In this document: positions 1 to 5,566 of the stretch, piece after piece
Layout: every line of letters starts with the position of its first letter
How positions within the stretch are numbered: position 1 is the first letter of the stretch
From: CAYRTD01 sp964595055
GTDB taxonomy: Bacteria; Bacteroidota; Bacteroidia; Bacteroidales; GCA-2748055
Direction of reading: 5' to 3'
DNA length: 5,566 nucleotides
Assembly: GCA_964595055.1 (NCBI GenBank)
Contig: CAZQOV010000173.1
Span: 1 to 5,566 of the forward strand
Program-made: the position numbers and the translations under genes
Notes under the pieces: generated by a model
The model's input: only the letters and a program-made list of their open reading frames with translations
Databases searched by the model: none
What the model was told of the DNA's origin: nothing

Positions 1-390
1 TATCGTATACGAAAGTTCCCAACAATTGGAACGATTTAAATGAATAAATGGTTTCAGGATAATTAGAAGTAAAATGAAACAAATGATAATGTAAGTTGTT
101 CCCTCACCTACATATCCTTTGTCAATGAAGGTATTCTCGCTGGTAGCTCCTATCTTGTGTTTCTTGTAATTATCATAACGGTAAATAATGTACTCATCGA
201 TCTCCCAGTCGGGTTCAAGCCATACGAGTTCATAAAACCATCTTTAGCCCTGGAGGTAAGTCCATTACAGTCAGTCTTTTCAACTTTGATTGCACATGTT
301 TTTGTTGTATATAAAAATCCCTCTGCTCCCAGGCAATCGGCAATACTCCCTGTACCGGAACCAATCAAAAATTCAAGAGATAGCTTATGA
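1..390 (-). pseudogene. Fibronectin type III domain gene remnant, frameshifted, partial at left edge
   Basis: Read on the minus strand, two overlapping frames together spell one fibronectin type III (Fn3) domain. The first frame (about 293 down to 238) gives IKVEKTDCNGLTSRAKDG, which fits strand A and the following loop. The second frame (237 to about 85) gives FYELVWLEPD, IDEYIIYRYD, HKIGATSENTFID and GEGTTYI, matching strands B, C, C', E and F with the usual tryptophan, the YxIYR core and the GTTY signature. The switch falls at a run of four T (plus-strand AAAA, 234-237); one extra T would restore a single frame reading KDGFYELVW. The second frame is closed upstream by TAA at 244-246 but stays open to position 1, ending in a hydrophobic stretch that no longer looks like Fn3. 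The 5' boundary is unclear; I set it just after the DUF4174 stop. It could be a decayed gene, a sequencing error in an intact surface protein, or chance. Fn3 domains are non-catalytic modules of exported proteins. Confidence 0.45.
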
Positions 391-411
391 TAACCGATTT
401 GAAGATTGGAT

Positions 412-828
412 TTACCTCTGCCGCATGGGCATAGCATCGATAGTGGAGAAGAGTTTTTCAATGCTAAGGACCTCTTTTTGCCTGAGTTTAATACCTCCAT
501 CAAGGCCAATCAGTATTACCTCAAAATCTGTGTCATCCTGCCTGAAACGATCATTTAAAGCTGTCGATTCTTTCCAGCTGTCAGAAAAAAGACCTTTTTT
601 ATATTTGTCAGGCAAAATGGAATAAATGATCATCTTTCTTTCTTCGAGACCTTCAATGTTCTCTTTTAAAATATCTACCTGTTTCTGATAAGTGTTTTTT
701 GAATCCTGATTGCTTATGATCAATAGCAATCGGTTTTTCCACTCATGCTTACTGATATCCTGGGCTGTCATAGATGCTGAAACCGTAAAAAGAATTATTA
801 TAACTATAAAGATATTTTTAATTTTCAT
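412..828 (-). CDS. Exported DUF4174 domain protein
   Basis: A 138-residue protein with a signal peptide: a KIK basic start, a hydrophobic core at residues 6-18, and likely cleavage near SMTA/QD (22/23), so it should act outside the cytoplasm. The mature part (about 26-138) matches DUF4174 by pattern: an opening W-K-N-R-L-L-L-I-I strand (30-38), a long charged helix (about 48-63), the signature FEVILIGLDGGIKLRQKE (102-119) and the family's usual ending FSTIDAMPMRQR (127-138). Its length fits a complete single-domain member. The family has been proposed to share a thioredoxin or peroxiredoxin-like fold, also seen in animal CCDC80-type proteins, but the mature protein here has no cysteine, so thiol redox chemistry is not supported. 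The function is unknown. It is transcribed divergently from dmsA across about 175 bp, with no clear promoter of its own; the start is the only ATG placed before the signal peptide. Confidence 0.85.
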   Translation of the reverse strand: MKIKNIFIVIIILFTVSASMTAQDISKHEWKNRLLLIISNQDSKNTYQKQVDILKENIEGLEERKMIIYSILPDKYKKGLFSDSWKESTALNDRFRQDDTDFEVILIGLDGGIKLRQKEVLSIEKLFSTIDAMPMRQR

Positions 829-858
829 ATATCTTCAACAACTTGTATACTTGTATGT

Positions 859-875
859 TCAACATGATTTGTTGA
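859..875. promoter_or_regulatory. Candidate operator dyad TCAACA-N5-TGTTGA
   Basis: A perfect inverted repeat with 6-base arms and a 5-base centre lies between the divergent DUF4174 and dmsA genes. Its right arm overlaps the TTTG (868-871) that I take as the upstream promoter element of dmsA. A further half-site, TCAACAA, is at 835-841 and also pairs with TTGTTGA at 869-875. The size and position fit a dimeric regulator. It does not match the FNR consensus TTGAT-N4-ATCAA, so I cannot name a regulator. In AT-rich DNA such a repeat may be chance. Confidence 0.3.
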
Positions 876-897
876 TCTATCCATTCCGTAATATTTG
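868..897 (+). promoter_or_regulatory. Candidate Bacteroidota-type promoter for dmsABC
   Basis: TTTG (868-871) is followed after 18 nt by AATATTTG (890-897), which matches the Bacteroidota -7 consensus TAnnTTTG at all but its first base. The spacing is within the range known for the primary sigma factor of this phylum. Transcription would start near 903, leaving a leader of about 100 nt before the dmsA ATG. The call rests on pattern and position only. Confidence 0.35.
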
Positions 898-906
898 ACA
901 TGGATT

Positions 907-924
907 CAGAAAAAGATCTTTCTG
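907..924 (+). repeat. Short inverted repeat in the dmsA leader
   Basis: CAGAAA (907-912) and TTTCTG (919-924) are perfect inverted arms around AAGATC. The alternative inner core AAAGATCTTT (912-921) is a 10-base palindrome. If the candidate promoter is right, this hairpin sits at the extreme 5' end of the dmsABC transcript, where it could stabilise the RNA, or it could be a protein-binding site. A T-rich stretch (about 949-968) lies between it and the start codon. There is no U-run directly after the hairpin, so it is not a terminator. Confidence 0.25.
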
Positions 925-1002
925 CCATACAACAAAGTAGAGTTCCTGTTTTCTTTTTTCTATTTTTACTCCATATTCAGAACCGATTTTATTAATAGCT
1001 AA

Positions 1003-3378
1003 ATGAAACGCAGAGATTTTCTGAAGTATAATGGCCTGGTTGCAGGCGGAACCCTGGCCGGAGGATCATTAATAGCTGAATTGATGGCCAAGGAGAGTGT
1101 AATGGAAGCTGCACAATCCCATTCTTCGGCAGAGAAAATGATCAGGGTTGGATGTCCGGCCCATAATTGTGGGGGTAGGTGCCTGCTCAAGGTTTTTGTT
1201 AAGGAAGGTGTGATCGTTAAAATTGAAACGGATGACAGGCCCAATGATTCGATTGAAGATCCACAACTCAGAGCTTGCCTCAGGGGGCGCGCTTACCGGC
1301 ACCGTCAATATCATTCTGACAGGCTAAAATATCCTATGAAAAGAACGGGCAGGCGTGGTGAGGGAAAATTCGAAAGAATAAGCTGGGATGAAGTCACAGA
1401 TATTATGGCTGAAAATATTACCAGGGTTAAAGAAAAATACGGGAATGAATCCATTTATGTGCCTTACGGTACAGGAAGTTATAACCAGACGAATGGTAAA
1501 TCAACTGCAAGCCGCCTGATGAATCTGATGGGAGGGGCACTGGGTTATTACAATTCCTATAGTTGGGCGTGCATCAGCAAAGCTACACCCTATGTATACG
1601 GAACAAGCATTACCGGGAACCAGCGGCAGGATTGGGTAAACGCGAAATATATCCTCATGTGGGGATGGAATCCTTCCGAAATGCGGGATGGAACCAACAG
1701 TGAACTCTTTATCAAGAAAGCCAAAGAAAATGGTGCCAGAATTGTATGCATAGACCCAAGAATGACCTTAAGTGCCGTTGCGCTTGCTGACGAATGGATC
1801 CCTATCCGGCCGGGTACAGATGTAGCTATGATGAGTGCCATGGCATATGTGATGATCACAGAGGACTTGTATGATCAGGATTTTATAACCAGATGTTGCA
1901 TAGGCTTTGACTCGAGCCAGATGCCCGAAGGACTCGAAAAAGAGGAAAGCTATAAAGATTACATCCTGGGTACATTTGATAATGAACCCAAAACTCCGGA
2001 ATGGGCGGAAAAAATTACAGCTATTCCCAGAGATACCATTATTCGTATCGCAAGAGAATATGCCACCACAAAGCCCGGTGTTCTTTACCAGGGATACGGC
2101 ATGCAACGCAGGGCCTACGGCGAACAGCCAGTTAGGGGAGGTTGTGTACTGGCAGCTATCACAGGGAATGTTGGTATATCTGGTGGATGGGCAAGCGGAT
2201 TAGCCTTACAGGCAAAGGATGGGGGACCGCTCTGGACAGTGTTCCCCACTTTATCCAATCCGGTGAAAGCAAGAATTCCAAGCTTTTTATGGACTGAGGC
2301 GGTTGTAAGAGGAACTAAACTTTCAGAAAAAGAAGGGTTGATCGGTACCGGTAGGCTTAAAAACAACATTAAACTTATCTGGGCAGTTGCCTCAAATGCG
2401 ATAATAAATCAACATGGAAATGTAAACAGAACGGTAGAAATAATGAAAGATGAGTCGCTGGTAGAGTTTTTTGCCGTTCAGGATAATTTTCTTACGCCAA
2501 CAGGCATGTTTGCCGATTTATTGTTACCCGCCTGCACCCAATTTGAGACCTGGGGTGTTGAGGATGGATGGAAATACGGGGAAGAAGTCATACTTCAACC
2601 CAAAATTGTGGATCCCCCCTGGGAAACAAAAAGTGATTACCAGATATGTGCCGAAATCGCAGAAAAACTGGGAGTAAAGGAAGCTTACACGGAAGGTAGA
2701 ACAGAGAGAGACTGGGTAGAACAATTTATTGAAACCTTCAGAAAAGCCCGTTTCCCCGATATTCCGGTACTGGATGAATTTGAAAAATCGAACAAGGGGG
2801 TTTATTCCGTGCCGGTAAGCAAACCAGAAATAGCTTTTGAAAAGTTCAGGAAAGATCCGGATGAGAATCCTCTGCCTACACCTTCGGGAAAGGTGGAAAT
2901 ATTCTCACAAAGATTGTTTGAAATGAATAACCCAAAGGAAATCCCCGCTGTACCAAAGTATATCACTGAGTGGGAAAGTCCTTTCGGAAAAGAAGCACAG
3001 AAATATCCACTGCAGGTCATTGGTCCGCACTACATGCCCCGCGTACATTCAACACATGATAATGTTGATGTGCTGAGCGAAGCATTCCCACAGAGGATTT
3101 TTATTAATCCGGTTGATGCCGAGCAGCGGAATCTGAAAAACGGACAGAAAGTTAAAATATATAACGAAAGGGGCACTGTTATACTTCCATGTCGCATTAC
3201 TCCCCGCATTCTACCCGGCGTAATTGCTATTCCGCAGGGAGCATGGTGGAAGCCAAACGACAAGGGCTATGATGAAGGAGGTTGTGTGAATACACTGACA
3301 TCAGAAAAGTGGACTCCGCTGGCATTTGGAAATGCCCAGCACACAATAATGGCTGAAGTTGAACTTTATGATGAATGA
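1003..3378 (+). CDS. dmsA: DMSO reductase-like molybdopterin catalytic subunit (DmsA family)
   Basis: Catalytic subunit of a membrane-bound molybdoenzyme that reduces a terminal acceptor, probably dimethyl sulfoxide or a similar S- or N-oxide, in anaerobic respiration. Residues 1-30 are a Tat signal (RRDFLK, then a glycine- and alanine-rich hydrophobic stretch), so the folded protein should be exported. A [4Fe-4S] motif follows, with cysteines 51, 56, 60 and 92; the first gap is four residues, where I recall three in E. coli DmsA. The catalytic core has the family blocks RACLRGRAYR (90-99), DRLKYPMKR (106-114), GEGKFERISW (119-128), YGNESIY (146-152), DEWIPIRPGTD (263-273) and TPSGK (about 626-630). 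Ser187 (in NSYSWAC) aligns with the molybdenum-ligating serine of DMSO reductases. The C-terminal cofactor-binding domain spans about 668-788, including RVHSTHDNVDVL. At 791 residues it is close to E. coli DmsA (about 814). The start is preceded by AT-rich DNA without a Shine-Dalgarno, and the Tat motif fixes it. The family is certain; the exact substrate is not. Confidence 0.93.
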   Translation: MKRRDFLKYNGLVAGGTLAGGSLIAELMAKESVMEAAQSHSSAEKMIRVGCPAHNCGGRCLLKVFVKEGVIVKIETDDRPNDSIEDPQLRACLRGRAYRHRQYHSDRLKYPMKRTGRRGEGKFERISWDEVTDIMAENITRVKEKYGNESIYVPYGTGSYNQTNGKSTASRLMNLMGGALGYYNSYSWACISKATPYVYGTSITGNQRQDWVNAKYILMWGWNPSEMRDGTNSELFIKKAKENGARIVCIDPRMTLSAVALADEWIPIRPGTDVAMMSAMAYVMITEDLYDQDFITRCCIGFDSSQMPEGLEKEESYKDYILGTFDNEPKTPEWAEKITAIPRDTIIRIAREYATTKPGVLYQGYGMQRRAYGEQPVRGGCVLAAITGNVGISGGWASGLALQAKDGGPLWTVFPTLSNPVKARIPSFLWTEAVVRGTKLSEKEGLIGTGRLKNNIKLIWAVASNAIINQHGNVNRTVEIMKDESLVEFFAVQDNFLTPTGMFADLLLPACTQFETWGVEDGWKYGEEVILQPKIVDPPWETKSDYQICAEIAEKLGVKEAYTEGRTERDWVEQFIETFRKARFPDIPVLDEFEKSNKGVYSVPVSKPEIAFEKFRKDPDENPLPTPSGKVEIFSQRLFEMNNPKEIPAVPKYITEWESPFGKEAQKYPLQVIGPHYMPRVHSTHDNVDVLSEAFPQRIFINPVDAEQRNLKNGQKVKIYNERGTVILPCRITPRILPGVIAIPQGAWWKPNDKGYDEGGCVNTLTSEKWTPLAFGNAQHTIMAEVELYDE

Positions 3379-3379
3379 G

Positions 3380-4003
3380 ATGAAAAGACCGGCATTTTAT
3401 TTTGATTCAGAAGCCTGCTCGGGTTGCAAAACCTGTCAGATTGCCTGCAAGGATAAAAATAATCTTGACATTGGAGTAAACTGGAGAAGGGTTTATGAAA
3501 TCACTGGCGGCAGCTGGGAAAAGGAAGGAGATGCATGGAAATCAAATGTTATAGCGTATAATATTTCTATGGCGTGCAATCATTGTGAAGATCCTGTTTG
3601 CCTGAAATCGTGCCCGGCAAAAGCTATCTCAAAGGAAGAAAACGGTATTGTTCTGATTGACCAGGAGAAATGCATGGGATGCAAGTACTGTGAATGGTCG
3701 TGCCCTTACAGTGCCCTTCAGTATGATGCCAAAAAAGGAGTAATGAGTAAATGCGATATGTGTGTTGATTACGTGAGAGAAGGCAAAAATCCTTCCTGTG
3801 TGGATGCGTGCCCAGCGAGGGCGTTGGATTTTGGAGAATATGATGAGCTTGTAAATAAGTATGGAGAAGATTCTCATTTACATCCTCTGCCTGCCCAGAA
3901 TATTACAAAACCGTCCTTTCTTATTAATCCCCATAAAAATGCTTTGAAGAAAGAAAATAAAACAGCAGAAATATCAAATACGGAGGAAATAAAAAATGCC
4001 TAA
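3380..4003 (+). CDS. dmsB: DMSO reductase-like four-cluster iron-sulfur subunit (DmsB family)
   Basis: Electron-transfer subunit linking the membrane anchor to DmsA. From the ATG at 3380 it has 207 residues, close to E. coli DmsB (205). Sixteen cysteines form four ferredoxin-type groups: 13/16/19/23, 66/69/74/78, 98/101/104/108 and 125/128/140/144. Each keeps a complete ligand set, so four [4Fe-4S] clusters are expected; the third group has a cysteine at the position where nitrate reductase NarH has tryptophan and a [3Fe-4S] cluster. Matches to DmsB include CSGCKTCQIACKD, CNHCEDPVC, CPYSALQY, the CPARALDFG block and the ITKPSFLINP tail. There is no signal peptide, as expected for a partner carried across the membrane by the Tat signal of DmsA. 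The start begins 1 bp after the dmsA stop, implying translational coupling. ATG codons at 3368 and 3371 and a TTG at 3359 are in frame and overlap dmsA; I prefer 3380 because homologues begin just before the FYFD segment. Confidence 0.92.
   Translation: MKRPAFYFDSEACSGCKTCQIACKDKNNLDIGVNWRRVYEITGGSWEKEGDAWKSNVIAYNISMACNHCEDPVCLKSCPAKAISKEENGIVLIDQEKCMGCKYCEWSCPYSALQYDAKKGVMSKCDMCVDYVREGKNPSCVDACPARALDFGEYDELVNKYGEDSHLHPLPAQNITKPSFLINPHKNALKKENKTAEISNTEEIKNA
3982..3986 (+). promoter_or_regulatory. Ribosome binding site of dmsC
   Basis: GGAGG lies 9 nt before the dmsC ATG, inside the last codons of dmsB. It is the only strong Shine-Dalgarno in the window; dmsA has none and dmsB has at most a weak one. 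It supports the ATG at 3996 as the dmsC start and suggests the anchor protein is translated independently rather than relying only on coupling. Confidence 0.7.
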
Positions 4004-4859
4004 TGAAGGAGCATTGATTGGATTCACGCTATTGAGCCAGCTGGTTGTCGGGTCTCTAATCTTTTATTCGTTAATTTATTTTAGCGATAAGGGTGCTATA
4101 AGGCAGTTGCCTTTCGGATTCAATATCAGAACACCGGAATTGCTTTTGCTGGCAGGTATGATCATTGCCACAACAATTTCATTTCTGCATCTTGGTAGCC
4201 CGGCAAATGCCATTAATGCCCTGAATAATCTGGCAACATCATGGATAAGCCGTGAAATTTTAAGCCTTTTGGTATTTTCCCTAAGTCTTTTACTGTTATT
4301 TCTTGGCCGGTGGTTAATGAAATCAGGAGAAAAAATCATTTCTTTTATATTTCTTCTATCGGCAATTACAGGAATAATTTTCATCACGGTCATGATTGGT
4401 TTATACATGATCCCGACGGTTGTTACCTGGGCTACATGGCATACAGCTTTAAGCTTTGTGCTCACCACTTTAATATTAGGAATATGTGGTGTATTGGCTT
4501 ATTTCGTGATTTTTAACCGGGAGGTTGAAAAAATCAAGCCGCTTCTTCAATTGCTTATGGTTTTCCTAATTATCGAGGCACTGCTCTCAGTATTAAACTA
4601 TACCATGCTAAGCAATATCTCAATTCCACATACCAACCAGTTCCTATTGGAAAATCTGCATTTAAACTACAGCATTATTCGTGTTGCAGTAATAGTCGCT
4701 CTTTTAATTTTTCTGCTTTTCATCTCGCGAATAAAAATGAAATACGGAAACCTTTTCACGGTGAAGGTATTGTTAGTTCTGGCTATCATTCTGGTGTTAT
4801 TTGAGCAATATGCGGGGAGGTATTTATTTTATGCGAGTTTTGTGAGGGTGGGGTTGTAG
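3996..4859 (+). CDS. dmsC: DMSO reductase-like membrane anchor, menaquinol-oxidising (DmsC family)
   Basis: Integral membrane subunit that anchors the DmsAB pair and should take electrons from menaquinol. The 287 residues match E. coli DmsC in length. I count eight hydrophobic segments, roughly 8-28, 46-66, 86-107, 113-139, 147-172, 182-203, 225-244 and 253-272. Family marks are SFLHLGSP (62-69), the following N-L-A-T-S-W-I-S-R-E-I segment (78-88), the W-A-T-W-H-T turn (145-150) and the C-terminal AGRYLFYASF (273-282). His65, within FLHLGSP, falls at the same position as the histidine implicated in quinol binding in E. coli DmsC. The gene overlaps the end of dmsB by 8 bp and has a good Shine-Dalgarno. 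It closes the operon: no further plus-strand gene follows, and no TorD/DmsD-type chaperone gene is present. Confidence 0.9.
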   Translation: MPNEGALIGFTLLSQLVVGSLIFYSLIYFSDKGAIRQLPFGFNIRTPELLLLAGMIIATTISFLHLGSPANAINALNNLATSWISREILSLLVFSLSLLLLFLGRWLMKSGEKIISFIFLLSAITGIIFITVMIGLYMIPTVVTWATWHTALSFVLTTLILGICGVLAYFVIFNREVEKIKPLLQLLMVFLIIEALLSVLNYTMLSNISIPHTNQFLLENLHLNYSIIRVAVIVALLIFLLFISRIKMKYGNLFTVKVLLVLAIILVLFEQYAGRYLFYASFVRVGL

Positions 4860-4870
4860 GGATTTCCGAA

Positions 4871-4925
4871 AATCACTGAGATAAAAGTGAAAAAATTTAG
4901 AAAAAATCACTTTTTCTATTAGTGA
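4871..4925 (+). terminator. Possible AT-rich terminator hairpins after dmsC
   Basis: This part of the 198 bp convergent spacer has four alternating TCACT/AGTGA units. The best single hairpin pairs AAAAGTGA (4883-4890) with TCACTTTT (4907-4914) across a 16-base loop and runs into T residues. Two smaller alternatives, TCACT/AGTGA at 4873-4890 and 4907-4925, exclude it. The stems are short and weak, so terminator function is plausible from position between convergent genes but not well supported by strength. I see nothing else recognisable from 4926 to 5057. Confidence 0.35.
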
Positions 4926-5057
4926 AATATATCCTTATTCTGTATTAAATCTTTTTCAGATGGAGAGGCTTAAATAAATATTCGAAAGTTAGAAAACAGG
5001 AGACTCAAGCAAGCTTTATTTCTTATCTCGCAGCAAGAATTTCATGGGATGAACGGT

Positions 5058-5566
5058 TTATTTCTTCATCTCAATAATCCTTCCCATTTCTTCCTTCAAC
5101 TCTTCCACCATCTCCGGCTTTTCAAGATACAGGTTATTTTGTTCTCCCGGATCGGAACCAAGGTGGTACAACTGTCCTTTTGGGTCACCAGGTCCGGGTT
5201 CGATGCGCCCCGGCCTGGTAAATCCTCCTGATCCCAGATGGTCGATCAATTTCCAGTCTCCTGAACGGATGGTCATTGTGCCATTGGCAGATTCCATAAC
5301 AATTGGCGGGCGTTCGGCAAGCTCTTCCTCATCACCGGTTAATTCACTCATAAAACTGTAGCTGTCGGGTGCGGCTCCTCCGGGAAGTTCCGAACCGGTG
5401 ATATCTGCCATAGTGGCAAATACATCCGTAAAACAAATCGTCCTTGAGGATACAGCCCCTTCCTTAATTTTGCCTGGCCATTTAACAATAAATGGCATCC
5501 TGTGTCCTGCTTCCCAGGCATCTCCTTTCATTCCCCGGAAGCCTCCGGCAGCATCATGTTCAAATT
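5058..5566 (-). CDS. Sulfatase (S1 family), C-terminal part, truncated by window edge
   Basis: The last 168 residues of an arylsulfatase-type hydrolase, which releases sulfate from sulfated sugars or other esters. The frame is open through the right edge, beginning FEHDAAGGFRGMKGDAW, so the ATG at 5529-5531 is internal and the true start and the catalytic C/S-x-P-x-R formylglycine motif lie outside. Within the visible part, the K of MKGDAWEAGHR fits the conserved active-site lysine before the E-x-G-x-R segment; here the usual EGG reads EAG. MPFIVKWPGKI, the CFTDVFATMADI helix, RSGDWKLIDHLGSGGFTRP and the terminal GQLYHLGSDPGEQNNLY block all match C-terminal regions of Bacteroidota and planctomycete sulfatases. 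Whether it has a signal peptide cannot be seen. It converges on dmsABC and is probably unrelated to it, more likely part of a polysaccharide-degrading set to the right. The substrate is unknown. Confidence 0.9.
   Translation of the reverse strand, partial: FEHDAAGGFRGMKGDAWEAGHRMPFIVKWPGKIKEGAVSSRTICFTDVFATMADITGSELPGGAAPDSYSFMSELTGDEEELAERPPIVMESANGTMTIRSGDWKLIDHLGSGGFTRPGRIEPGPGDPKGQLYHLGSDPGEQNNLYLEKPEMVEELKEEMGRIIEMKK

Noticed and set aside
3..12. 10-base palindrome TCGTATACGA at the left edge
   Set aside because: It is isolated, short and at the window boundary, with no neighbouring element to give it meaning.
150..509. Minus-strand 119-residue frame as a gene in its own right
   Set aside because: Its first third overlaps the DUF4174 coding sequence in another frame and its last third leaves the Fn3 frame. 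Only the middle part carries domain-like sequence, which I treat as part of the frameshifted remnant.
157..625. Plus-strand open frames at 157-390 and 290-625
   Set aside because: They lie antisense to the Fn3 remnant and the DUF4174 gene, resemble no family, and are explained as shadows of the minus-strand coding.
841..856. Tandem direct repeat of ACTTGTAT
   Set aside because: Two copies of 8 AT-rich bases are likely chance. It may help a regulator bind, but nothing beyond position supports that.
991..1077. ATTAATAGCT present both just before the dmsA start (991-1000) and inside its signal sequence (1068-1077)
   Set aside because: The second copy is coding sequence for the SLIAE part of the Tat leader. 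A 10-base match at this AT content is not strong evidence of an alternative start region, and the Tat motif requires the upstream start.
1003..5566. Functional sulfur-cycling link between the DMSO reductase and the sulfatase
   Set aside because: The genes are convergent and the sulfatase releases sulfate from esters, which is not an electron acceptor for DmsABC. Sharing the word sulfur is not evidence of a common pathway.

Overview
The window looks like a chromosomal fragment from a member of the Bacteroidota, probably an anaerobic or facultatively anaerobic environmental lineage. This is inferred from several things: AT-rich intergenic DNA, mostly weak or absent Shine-Dalgarno sequences, a candidate promoter of the Bacteroidota type (TTTG, 18 nt, then a TAnnTTTG-like element), a DUF4174 protein, a fibronectin type III remnant and an S1-type sulfatase. 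No RNA gene, insertion sequence or CRISPR array is visible.

Layout. Positions 1 to about 390 hold a minus-strand fibronectin type III coding remnant, interrupted by an apparent one-base frameshift near 234-237 and running off the left edge. Next, also on the minus strand, is a small exported DUF4174 protein (412-828). A divergent intergenic region of about 175 bp (829-1002) follows, with a candidate promoter, a dyad over its upstream element and a small leader hairpin. The core of the window is a plus-strand operon, dmsA-dmsB-dmsC (1003-4859): a Tat-exported molybdopterin catalytic subunit, a four-cluster iron-sulfur subunit and an eight-helix membrane anchor. The genes are separated by 1 bp and overlapped by 8 bp. 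After a 198 bp convergent spacer with AT-rich hairpins comes the 3' part of a minus-strand sulfatase (5058 to the right edge).

How the genes work together. DmsC should take electrons from menaquinol in the membrane, DmsB passes them through four [4Fe-4S] clusters, and DmsA uses them at its molybdenum site to reduce a terminal acceptor. The close similarity to E. coli DmsA, DmsB and DmsC along their whole lengths favours dimethyl sulfoxide or a related S-oxide or N-oxide, but the substrate cannot be fixed from sequence alone. No TorD/DmsD-type assembly chaperone gene is in the window.

I do not see an undescribed multi-gene system. The points most worth a second look are the frameshifted fibronectin gene at the left edge, the variant spacing of the DmsA cysteine motif, and the dyad overlapping the candidate dmsA promoter.
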